Source of the DNA: Leptospira sp. | GTDB lineage: Bacteria; Spirochaetota; Leptospiria; Leptospirales; Leptospiraceae | Assembly (NCBI GenBank): GCA_027531445.1 | Contig: JAPZRK010000133.1 | Span: 1 to 30,204 of the forward strand | Length of the DNA: 30,204 nucleotides | Reading direction: 5' to 3' | Shown: positions 15,194 through 22,423 of the stretch, piece after piece | Numbering within the stretch: position 1 is the first letter of the stretch | Layout: each line of letters opens with the position of its first letter | The notes under the pieces: model-generated | What the model saw: only the letters and a program-made list of their open reading frames with translations | Told to the model about the DNA's origin: nothing | The model's database searches: none | Translations under genes and position numbers: made by a program

Positions 15194-16024
15194 GTGGCAC
15201 CTCTACCTCCACAATCGCCAGATCGAGTCAAATCCCTCTCCTATATGATTGGGGGTTTGTTATTTGTACTGATTCTTATCGAAAAATCACTGAGTTTTTC
15301 CGGCGGGTCACTTCCCAAAAATTGGAATAAAGAAAGTTTTCGCAATATTGGAAAGGGACAAATGAGGTCCTCACCGAGTTCCACCACGGAAAACAATGCA
15401 CAATTCGCTGATGGAGAATGGGAAGATGATCTGGCTTGGGAAGATGAAGCTTTGCAAGATTCATTTGCACTCAGTCCTTCTTCAAAGTCCACAAAGCAAA
15501 CACCTGATGATGGATTTTCCATTCCTGAAGTTACAATGCCGGAAGACCAATTCCCCAAGTCCGGAAAACGTTTGCAGGGTTCCCCTGGTTATCTCAATTT
15601 ATTTTTTTTAAAATTCTATGGCCAAGGAAAGAACAGCCAATCCCAACTTGTTAAAGTTTCAAGACAGTTTGGTGGCGGTGATCCCGTTCCATTCATTTTT
15701 CATGAACTATTAAAAGGACCTAGCTCAGAAGAAAAATCCAAAGGAATTTTGAATGCAATCCCGAAACGACTCAGTTTTGACTCAAATTACAGATTTGAGG
15801 AGGGAATTTTACACATTTCATTCTCACGCGAATTAGAAATTGGGGGTAGCCCTGAGATATTAAAAGATCGTTTAGATCAAATTTGTTACAGTCTTGTAGG
15901 AAACTATGGAATCAAAGGTGTTGTACTATATATAGGAAATAATCGTTTGCGAAGTATTGGAAGTGATGGAATCAATCTTCCAGATGTCCTTGTTCGTAAT
16001 CCCAGAAAAGTTATTATCTTTTAA
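15194..16024 (+). CDS. GerMN-domain protein, membrane anchored
   Basis: GerMN domains (sporulation and germination proteins GerM and LpqB) are extracytoplasmic and of uncertain function. The 276-residue protein has a transmembrane anchor (MIGGLLFVLILIEKSLSF, about 18-35). A low-complexity acidic and Ser/Pro-rich linker follows (about 45-125). The GerMN domain is at the C-terminus (about 145-270): PFIFHELLKGPSSEEKSKGI, IPKRLSF, GILHISFSREL and an IKGVVLYIGNNR strand. Start GTG 15194 has no good ribosome site; ATG at codon 18 would still leave the anchor. It reads in the same frame as the HAD gene upstream, separated by one TAA and 33 bases. Probable neighbours in one unit: HAD hydrolase and diguanylate cyclase. 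Confidence 0.75.
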   Translation: MAPLPPQSPDRVKSLSYMIGGLLFVLILIEKSLSFSGGSLPKNWNKESFRNIGKGQMRSSPSSTTENNAQFADGEWEDDLAWEDEALQDSFALSPSSKSTKQTPDDGFSIPEVTMPEDQFPKSGKRLQGSPGYLNLFFLKFYGQGKNSQSQLVKVSRQFGGGDPVPFIFHELLKGPSSEEKSKGILNAIPKRLSFDSNYRFEEGILHISFSRELEIGGSPEILKDRLDQICYSLVGNYGIKGVVLYIGNNRLRSIGSDGINLPDVLVRNPRKVIIF

Positions 16025-16079
16025 GGTTTCTTATGACTTGCAAGAAAGAAGAGGATTCTTATAATAGAAGTGAAATACG

Positions 16080-17300
16080 ATGAATAGACAAAATTACAAA
16101 TTTCGTAAGTTTGGGTTTATCATCCGTAAATTACTGCTTCGTACATATGATCCCACTTTCGTAGCTACTCACTTTTCGGACATTCGGTCTTCTGTTCTCA
16201 TATATAGTGTATTAGGTGCCATTACTTCTATCGTTGCTGTTTTTTTTGTGGAATCACTCGTTAGAACGAAAGAAGCAAGTGTTTGGATCGTATCATTTAG
16301 GCTTTCCTCCTTAGTTTTATCTGTTTTAGCCTACTTCTTTGCAAAAAAAAGATTTCGATTTTTTGAAAGGCATATCTTTCATGCGATGATTTTATTCATT
16401 GTTGCAATGATTTTATTCCATATTCCAATGATGGTTTATGACAAACTCAATCACTCTTACTATCTATTTGGCTCCGCTCTGATCATTGCTAGTTCTGCCA
16501 TTATTCTTTGGCTAGAACCGATTCGTATTTTGATGTTATCCGCTTCCTTTCTTTGTTTATTTGTACCAATTCACCTTAGGTTTTCACAAAAATTGGGTCT
16601 GGATTACTATGCTTTTTATCAAGATATATTTAATGTGATATTGTTACTGGGTGTAGGTTTTACTGGAAACTTACTCGTTAATTTTTGGAGATTTGAAGAG
16701 TATAGATCAAAAATCCGACTTCGTATAACCGTCGGTAAATTGCTTCGCATCAACCAAAAAATTCATGACCTTTCACGAATTGATTCGATGACAGATTTAT
16801 ACAATAGACGACATTTATTGGAACAATTTGACCTATTGAAAAGAAGAAGTAAACGTGAAGGTACATCAATTGGTCTGGTCATATTGGATTTAGATCATTT
16901 AAAAACCATCAATGATAAATTTGGTCACAAACAAGGTGATCTTGCAATTCAGGCTTTTGGCAAAACACTTCGTTCACGAGTCCGTTCTACGGATATTGCC
17001 GCACGAATTGGCGGAGATGAGTTTTGTATTCTCGCATCCCCAGTAGATGCCATTGGTCTCGAAACATTGACGGAAAGCATTCGAGAAAAAATTGAAATAC
17101 TTCGCATTCCCGTTTATAACAAACCAGGTGAGATGATTCAGATTACTGTATCGATTGGCGCTACAATGTTTCGTGCTGAAGAGAATCCAAGCTTTGATGA
17201 TCTTTACCACAGAATTGATACAGCGTTGTATGCATCAAAAAATGCAGGACGAAATCGCATTACCATCCTACCCCCAATTGAACCTTCAAATAACTTGTAG
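16080..17300 (+). CDS. Membrane diguanylate cyclase (GGDEF domain)
   Basis: It makes cyclic di-GMP from GTP at the inner membrane. The 406-residue protein has about six transmembrane helices in its first 215 residues, with no obvious periplasmic sensor domain. A short linker (LRITVGKLLRINQKIHDLSRID) leads into a GGDEF domain of about 165 residues. The signature GGDEF is intact at residues 311-315. The product-inhibition site R-x-x-D (RSTD) lies five residues before it, so feedback inhibition is expected. DSMTDLYNRRHL and ILDLDHLKTINDKFGHKQGD are standard metal and substrate motifs. It is catalytically complete as far as can be seen. Its last 15 bases overlap the end of mqnC on the other strand. 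Confidence 0.93.
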   Translation: MNRQNYKFRKFGFIIRKLLLRTYDPTFVATHFSDIRSSVLIYSVLGAITSIVAVFFVESLVRTKEASVWIVSFRLSSLVLSVLAYFFAKKRFRFFERHIFHAMILFIVAMILFHIPMMVYDKLNHSYYLFGSALIIASSAIILWLEPIRILMLSASFLCLFVPIHLRFSQKLGLDYYAFYQDIFNVILLLGVGFTGNLLVNFWRFEEYRSKIRLRITVGKLLRINQKIHDLSRIDSMTDLYNRRHLLEQFDLLKRRSKREGTSIGLVILDLDHLKTINDKFGHKQGDLAIQAFGKTLRSRVRSTDIAARIGGDEFCILASPVDAIGLETLTESIREKIEILRIPVYNKPGEMIQITVSIGATMFRAEENPSFDDLYHRIDTALYASKNAGRNRITILPPIEPSNNL

Positions 17301-18386
17301 AGTGTCTACTTCCTCATAGTATAGATTCCGACGAATCGGCTTGAATCCGCCTTCTGCGAGAAACTTCCTTGCTTCCTTTTCTGTCTTTAATCCATAAGAT
17401 CTAAGGACATTCTCTTCAATCACAACAGAAGAAATGTCATCGGCGCCACTCAAGAGAGCCAGCTGACCTACACCTTTTCCCAAAACCATAACAGATGTTT
17501 CTATATGGGAAATATTATCTAAGAAAATACGACAGATTCCCAATACCTTCAAGTATTCTTCTGTAGAAACAGCTCGTACTTTAAAACGTTTTGTCTGTGG
17601 CTGAAATGTCCAAGGAATAAAAGATAAAAACCCTCCGGTTCTGTCTTGAAGGTCACGGATGATTTGCAAATGTTCGATCACTTCACCTTTTTCTTCTTCG
17701 GAGCCGAAGACGATATTGGCAGATCCTTTTAGACCAACAGAATGGCAAGTTTCCATGGCTCGGACCCATTCACTCACGGTAGCTTTTTTCGGCGAAATGA
17801 TCTGGCGCATTCGTTCCGTCAAAATCTCGGCTCCGGCTCCCGGTACGGAATCGAGACCTATACTCTTTAATTCAATCAAAACATCCTCTAACGTCCTTCC
17901 CGTGATCGTCTCTAAATTGATGATTTCAACCGGGGAAAAAGCACGAATGTGCATCTGGGGGAATCTACTTTTGACACCTTGTATGATCTCCGTATAATAG
18001 CTGAAAGGAAGCTCTGGATAGACTCCACCTTGTAGAAAGAGCTGGTCTGCTCCCATTTCCATGGCATAGTCCATCTTTTCCAGAATCTGATCCAGAGTGA
18101 GCACATAGCCCTTTCCGTTTCCAATTTCATCCATAAAAGAACAAAAACTACACTCCACGTTACAGTAATTCGTATAGTTTACGACTCGAAACATAGTATA
18201 GCTTGCTTCGTCTGGCTTGCGGATCCTTGATCTGAGATACCGAGCGACCATTTGCACCTTCAAAAAATCAGCTTCTTCATAAAGCAATAGTGCCTCTTCT
18301 TTTGAAATCCTCTCACCTTGTATGGATCGAATTAAAACGGCATCGGCAGGGTTATCTGGGGAAAATTGAAACTGTGCGGGAATCAT
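17286..18386 (-). CDS. mqnC: Dehypoxanthine futalosine cyclase (radical SAM, menaquinone synthesis)
   Basis: MqnC closes the ring of dehypoxanthine futalosine to cyclic DHFL in the futalosine route to menaquinone. The 366-residue protein has the cluster motif C-x3-C-x2-C in YCNVECSFC. It also has the MqnC/CofH-type blocks LFLQGGVYPELPFSYY, IRAFSPVEI, GLDSVPGAGAEIL, ISPKK, LQDRTGGFLSFIPWTFQP, ARGIFLDN-like ICRIFLDNISHIETS and GADDISSVVIEENV. MqnE is less likely because the QDRTGGF and WTFQP blocks are the MqnC form. It stands alone here, without mqnA, B, D or E. It diverges from the menaquinone-linked FeS oxidoreductase gene across about 120 bases. Confidence 0.88.
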   Translation of the reverse strand: MIPAQFQFSPDNPADAVLIRSIQGERISKEEALLLYEEADFLKVQMVARYLRSRIRKPDEASYTMFRVVNYTNYCNVECSFCSFMDEIGNGKGYVLTLDQILEKMDYAMEMGADQLFLQGGVYPELPFSYYTEIIQGVKSRFPQMHIRAFSPVEIINLETITGRTLEDVLIELKSIGLDSVPGAGAEILTERMRQIISPKKATVSEWVRAMETCHSVGLKGSANIVFGSEEEKGEVIEHLQIIRDLQDRTGGFLSFIPWTFQPQTKRFKVRAVSTEEYLKVLGICRIFLDNISHIETSVMVLGKGVGQLALLSGADDISSVVIEENVLRSYGLKTEKEARKFLAEGGFKPIRRNLYYEEVDTLQVI

Positions 18387-18440
18387 GGTCTACCTAATTG
18401 GACTAAAGAAATCATCACTCATTCACTTTAAAATACGATT

Positions 18441-18479
18441 TTTCCTAGACATTCATTTTTCTAAGAAAAACCTAGGAAA
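18441..18479. promoter_or_regulatory. Extended dyad between mqnC and the FeS oxidoreductase gene
   Basis: TTTCCTAG (18441-18448) pairs with CTAGGAAA (18472-18479). Nested inside is TTTTTC (18456-18461), TAA, GAAAAA (18465-18470). The structure lies in the divergent region between two genes that make and use menaquinone. A TAAAAT element (18429-18434) just upstream could be a -10 for the plus-strand gene, which would put the dyad in its 5' leader. It could be an RNA hairpin or a DNA operator. Confidence 0.4.
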
Positions 18480-18507
18480 TATCCAACACCTCCAAGGAAT
18501 AATATTA

Positions 18508-20610
18508 ATGGATATCGGAAGAATACTCTTTCACATACTCTTCACACTTTTTTTCATCGTGGCAAACGTCGTTTTCGTACGTGCCATTCTTTACCGTCTA
18601 CGACTCATCTTCCAAGGCCGACCAGCCTCATTCAACGAAGATGCAAAGAGTAATCTCAATCTTCCATTTAGATTGAAGAGTTTCCTCGAAAACGTGATCC
18701 TTCAAAAGAAAAATTTTCGGGAACCATTGCGCGGCATCATGCATGCATTTATCTTTTATGGCTTTCTCGTTTATACCATCCATACAACCAGCCAAATGAT
18801 AGCTGGAGTTTTTGGTTATCTTATGGAAGATCCTTATAGCTTTATGCTCCCAAGTTTTTTGTTTGGCGAAGCTGCAAATCACATCTACGAACAAATTGTA
18901 AATTACGTTTCTATCCTCGTTCTAACTGGTCTTGGATTCTTTGCTTGGAGAAGATGGATTAAAAAAGCAAAAGGACTCGATGTCCATTCTCCAGCCTCTG
19001 CCATCGTAATCGGTATGATTGCAACTTTGATGGTAACCACTCTGCTTGGCAATGGAGCAAAAACTGTAGCCGCAACATATTTTGTTCATGCTGGTTTCAT
19101 TGATGGTGCTATTGGAAAAGTTTGGGAGTCAATTGGCGTTGCAAATTCAAATGCAGACTTAGTTTTTCAAATTATGTGGTGGGGACACATTCTTACTGTG
19201 TTCTCTTTCATGTTATATGTTCCGACTTCTAAACATGCCCACTTAATCTTTGCTCCTATCAATTATTTTTTTGCCACTGACACACCGAAAGGCCAACTCT
19301 CCAAACTCAACTTAGATGATGAGAATGCGGTCTGGGGTTCAAATCGAGTTGAAGATTTTCCATGGCCAAATCTACTTGATGGGATGTCATGCATTGAGTG
19401 CGGAAGGTGTCAGGTCGAGTGTCCTGCAAATCGCACTGGAAAAATGCTCAATCCAAAGGCTATCATTGTTGAACTAAAACACCAACTTCTCGAAAAAATG
19501 CCAGAAGTTGATAAAGCTCGTGCTGGTAAAACGCGTGAGGAAGCTCAAGAAGCGGTTGCTGCACTTGAGACTGGTGTAATCAACTCGCACGATGGTCTGA
19601 GTGAAGAATCCATATGGGGATGTACTACTTGTTATGCGTGTGTGGAAGCATGTCCAGTTGGCAACAACCAAGTCAATGCGATCATCGAAATGAGACGTCA
19701 CCTGGTGCTTGCTGAATCAAAAATGAGCCCAGAACTTCAAAAAGCATTTACAAACATGGAAAATAATTCAAATCCATGGGGTGTCGGCGCTCATACGAGA
19801 GCGGATTGGGCACAAGGACTTGATGTTAAAATACTAGGAGAATCCGAAGATAAAAACATCGATATCCTATACTGGGTTGGATGTGCTGGCGCATTTGATG
19901 AAAGAAACAAAAAGATATCCCAAGACTTTGTGAAAATCATGAAGAAAGCGGATGTAAATTTTGGAATCTTGGGAACTGAAGAAGGATGTTCGGGAGATTC
20001 AGCAAGACGTGGTGGCAATGAGTATTTGTATCAAACGCTTGCTCAACAAAATGTTGATACCATGAATGGCTACGGAGTCAAAAAGATCGTTACTGCATGT
20101 CCACATTGTTACAATACAATTAAAAACGAGTATCCGCAGTTTGGTGGTAATTTTGAAGTAGTTCACCACTCTGAGTTTATCAATCAGCTTTCAAAAGAAG
20201 GGAAAATTGATGTAGGAGTTGCGGCTGACGCTTCACAAGGGAAATACACATATCATGACTCTTGTTACATTGGAAGATACAATGATAACTACGAAAACCC
20301 AAGAGAACTTGTAAAAAAGGTTTCAGGTGGAAAAATCGAAGAACCAAAAGATCACCACTCTAAGGGTCTTTGTTGTGGAGCTGGTGGTGCACAGTACTGG
20401 ATGGAAGAACATGTTGATGAATCAAATCCTGAGAGTATGCGCGTTAATAATAAACGAACTGGACAGCTTCTTGACACTGGTGCAACGACCATTGCAACTG
20501 CATGTCCGTTTTGTATTACAATGATTACAGATGGAGTCAAAGGTGCAGAAAAAATCGATTCAGTCAAAGTCAAAGACATTGCTGAGATCGTCGCTGAGAA
20601 CCTAAGATAA
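18508..20610 (+). CDS. Membrane-bound FeS oxidoreductase with cytochrome b-like domain (ETF:menaquinone oxidoreductase / HdrD-like type)
   Basis: I chose ATG 18508 (700 residues) because AAGGA precedes it and translation goes straight into a membrane helix; a longer frame to 18385 would add a poor leader. The N-terminal 280 residues form about five to six helices of NarI-like type with His residues suited to haem b. Two 4Fe-4S motifs follow: Cys295, 298, 301, 305 and Cys372, 375, 378, 382. Then come two CCG-type domains: C494-S-G, and Cys622-Cys623-Gly624 with later CPFC. This order matches membrane proteins shown in syntrophs and Geobacter relatives to pass electrons from EtfAB to menaquinone (called EMO). 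No etf genes are in the window. Electron input from ETF is therefore inferred. Confidence 0.8.
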   Translation: MDIGRILFHILFTLFFIVANVVFVRAILYRLRLIFQGRPASFNEDAKSNLNLPFRLKSFLENVILQKKNFREPLRGIMHAFIFYGFLVYTIHTTSQMIAGVFGYLMEDPYSFMLPSFLFGEAANHIYEQIVNYVSILVLTGLGFFAWRRWIKKAKGLDVHSPASAIVIGMIATLMVTTLLGNGAKTVAATYFVHAGFIDGAIGKVWESIGVANSNADLVFQIMWWGHILTVFSFMLYVPTSKHAHLIFAPINYFFATDTPKGQLSKLNLDDENAVWGSNRVEDFPWPNLLDGMSCIECGRCQVECPANRTGKMLNPKAIIVELKHQLLEKMPEVDKARAGKTREEAQEAVAALETGVINSHDGLSEESIWGCTTCYACVEACPVGNNQVNAIIEMRRHLVLAESKMSPELQKAFTNMENNSNPWGVGAHTRADWAQGLDVKILGESEDKNIDILYWVGCAGAFDERNKKISQDFVKIMKKADVNFGILGTEEGCSGDSARRGGNEYLYQTLAQQNVDTMNGYGVKKIVTACPHCYNTIKNEYPQFGGNFEVVHHSEFINQLSKEGKIDVGVAADASQGKYTYHDSCYIGRYNDNYENPRELVKKVSGGKIEEPKDHHSKGLCCGAGGAQYWMEEHVDESNPESMRVNNKRTGQLLDTGATTIATACPFCITMITDGVKGAEKIDSVKVKDIAEIVAENLR

Positions 20611-20618
20611 CACGGCAT

Positions 20619-21452
20619 ATGCTGACAAAAAAGAGTTCACAGGGGATTTTAAAGATCCCCTCGCTCGTTTTTTGTCGGCAGTCCTTATTCTTTATTTTTC
20701 TCCTTCTAAACTATTTTCCGATACATTCCGAATCCGCTCAATTCCCTAAAGATGGTATAACCATTATAGTCGAAAAAGGTCAGACCCTCTCCGTTATCTC
20801 AAAAACCTACTTGGATGATCCGAGAAAATGGAAAGAGCTTCTCAAATCAAATCAAATTGCCAACCCCAACTTAATCCTTCCAGGTATGAAATTATGGATT
20901 CCTGCAAGTCTCGGCAAACGCCCGATAGCTGAAATTTCAAAAACAAGAGGGGTGACTGCAATTTTTCTTCATTCCAAAAAAGAAAATAACTGGATAGAAG
21001 GAGTAACTGGTGCGGGATTATTCCTTCGTGATGAAGCAAAAACGGAAAAAGATTCTGGATTGGAGCTTACCTTGATCAGCGGATCTATCTTAGAGCTTGC
21101 TGAATCGAGCCAACTTATGATAGAAAAAGTCAAATCGGAAACTGAACCTGATGGATTTCTTCTTAGTAAAGGAAGATTGAAAGCAATTATTTCAAAGAGC
21201 AATGGGACCTCCTTGAAAAAAATGTTTATTCTCAGAACTCCTGCGGCGGTCGCGGAAGTAAAAGGAACAGAGTTTGTCACAGAAGTTGATGAAAAACAAA
21301 ATACTAGTTTAGGCTGCTATGAAGGAAAAGTAAATGTTTCCGCACAAAATGTCACAGTAGAAGTTAATGAGGGTTATGCTACATACGTTGAAAAAGGCAA
21401 AGCTCCACTCACTCCTTTTCTCATCCCCAGCGCTCCAAAAATCGAACCATGA
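20619..21452 (+). CDS. Secreted LysM and FecR domain protein
   Basis: The 277-residue protein begins with a signal peptide (SLFFIFLLLNYFPIHSESAQ, about 23-42). A LysM peptidoglycan-binding domain follows (about 48-92: IIVEKGQTLSVISKTYLDD, ending GMKLWIP). A FecR domain covers about 130-265, with FLLSKGRLKAIIS, FILRTPAAVAEVKGTEF and TSLGCYEGKVNVS. Together these suggest a periplasmic wall-bound protein. ATG 20619 is the only usable start; no other start codon precedes the signal peptide. A terminator-like hairpin lies within the first 19 codons (20624-20676). Its stop overlaps the next gene as ATGA, making it first of a three-gene unit ending in a SpoIIE phosphatase. Confidence 0.82.
   Translation: MLTKKSSQGILKIPSLVFCRQSLFFIFLLLNYFPIHSESAQFPKDGITIIVEKGQTLSVISKTYLDDPRKWKELLKSNQIANPNLILPGMKLWIPASLGKRPIAEISKTRGVTAIFLHSKKENNWIEGVTGAGLFLRDEAKTEKDSGLELTLISGSILELAESSQLMIEKVKSETEPDGFLLSKGRLKAIISKSNGTSLKKMFILRTPAAVAEVKGTEFVTEVDEKQNTSLGCYEGKVNVSAQNVTVEVNEGYATYVEKGKAPLTPFLIPSAPKIEP
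20624..20676. terminator. Terminator-like bidirectional hairpin overlapping the LysM/FecR start
   Basis: AGGGGAT (20641-20647) and ATCCCCT (20655-20661) form a 7-bp stem with a 7-base loop. The flanks GACAAAAAAGAG (20624-20635) and CTCGTTTTTTGTC (20664-20676) also pair, with one bulge. So the stem has an A-run before and a T6 run (20668-20673) after, as in intrinsic terminators working in both directions. It sits just after the FeS oxidoreductase stop but inside the coding start of the next gene. Confidence 0.6.
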
Positions 21453-22423
21453 AAATTTTCATTCTGTTTTTGATTGTTATTTCCAGTTTTGGATTCTTGA
21501 TTGCTGAAGCGAATACCACTTCTGCACAAGCAGAATTTAAAATGACATTGCTCTTAGAAGAAACAAATCCTATCATAAAGGAATATGAAATTGAATTTTG
21601 GCAAACCGATAAAACAAAAGATGCATCGGAACTTCCTGTTCAAAAAATACTAAAACCTGGTAGGAACATTTTAGTAGCTCCGCCTCATTCGAATTTTTTT
21701 CGAGTGAGGGCTGTTGCACTATTAAATATCCGTGGGTATTGGACTGAAATGAATCCAATCAAAAGATATCCTTTGGCTAAAGCAGAGATACCGAGCGTTG
21801 CAAAATTTGAAGTGCCTAAACCAATAATCTTAAATGATATACTCGTTAAATTATTAAATAAAAATGGTCAATTAGAATCTTATCTAGCATATCCAGATGT
21901 CTTTATAAGAGAACCTAACGAATCCAAGAAAACAAAACACTTCTTTCGAATCAATGAAGGAGTTTGGCAAGAATCAAAAAATGAATCTATTAAATTTCCT
22001 ACGGATGGTAGATACAAATTAGAATATTATTCACTAGATGTCTTAGGAAATAGAGGAAGTATAAAACTAGAGGACTTCATAGTGGATCGGACACCCCCAG
22101 TCACAAATATTCTTTTACTAGGGGAAATATTCAAAACAAATCAGTTTATTTTTATAAACGATTCCACCAAAATAAACTTGGAAGCTAGCGATGAAAATTC
22201 AGGAGTAAGTTCTACCCGTTACCGAACAACGTGCATTTACCCTAATTCACAGGAATGGACAACTTACCAGGAACCCATTCTGATAAAAAGACTTTACGAT
22301 AAAAATTGCAAAACAGGCGAGTTATATTTTGAATATTACAGTACCGATCGAATAGGCAATGATGAGTCAATCAATCTGATGCGCCTTATGATTCCAAAAT
22401 CTTCCGCTCAGAATGTTCCGTGA
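21449..22423 (+). CDS. Exported protein with OmpL47-type beta-barrel/Ig-like repeats
   Basis: The 324-residue protein has a signal peptide (FILFLIVISSFGFLIAEA, about 3-20). The second half resembles the repeat seen in leptospiral OmpL47 and related surface proteins: FIVDRTPPVTNILLLGE, a strand with INLEASDENSGVSSTRYRTTC and a closing ELYFEYYSTDRIGNDESINL. A similar, weaker unit ends at YKLEYYSLDVLGNRGSIKL (about 190-208). These Y-x-Y-S-x-D-x-x-G-N blocks are the clearest evidence. It overlaps its upstream neighbour (ATGA) and downstream neighbour (GTGA), so all three genes are coupled. It is probably periplasmic or surface-located; a role as sensor input for the phosphatase is speculation. 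Confidence 0.7.
   Translation: MKIFILFLIVISSFGFLIAEANTTSAQAEFKMTLLLEETNPIIKEYEIEFWQTDKTKDASELPVQKILKPGRNILVAPPHSNFFRVRAVALLNIRGYWTEMNPIKRYPLAKAEIPSVAKFEVPKPIILNDILVKLLNKNGQLESYLAYPDVFIREPNESKKTKHFFRINEGVWQESKNESIKFPTDGRYKLEYYSLDVLGNRGSIKLEDFIVDRTPPVTNILLLGEIFKTNQFIFINDSTKINLEASDENSGVSSTRYRTTCIYPNSQEWTTYQEPILIKRLYDKNCKTGELYFEYYSTDRIGNDESINLMRLMIPKSSAQNVP

Noticed and set aside
16080..17300. Diguanylate cyclase as a degenerate, non-catalytic GGDEF protein
   Set aside because: The GGDEF signature, metal Asp and inhibition site are all intact.
18385..18507. Longer N-terminus for the FeS oxidoreductase starting at 18385
   Set aside because: That ATG overlaps the mqnC start on the other strand and has no ribosome site. 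ATG 18508 has AAGGA and leads directly into a membrane helix.
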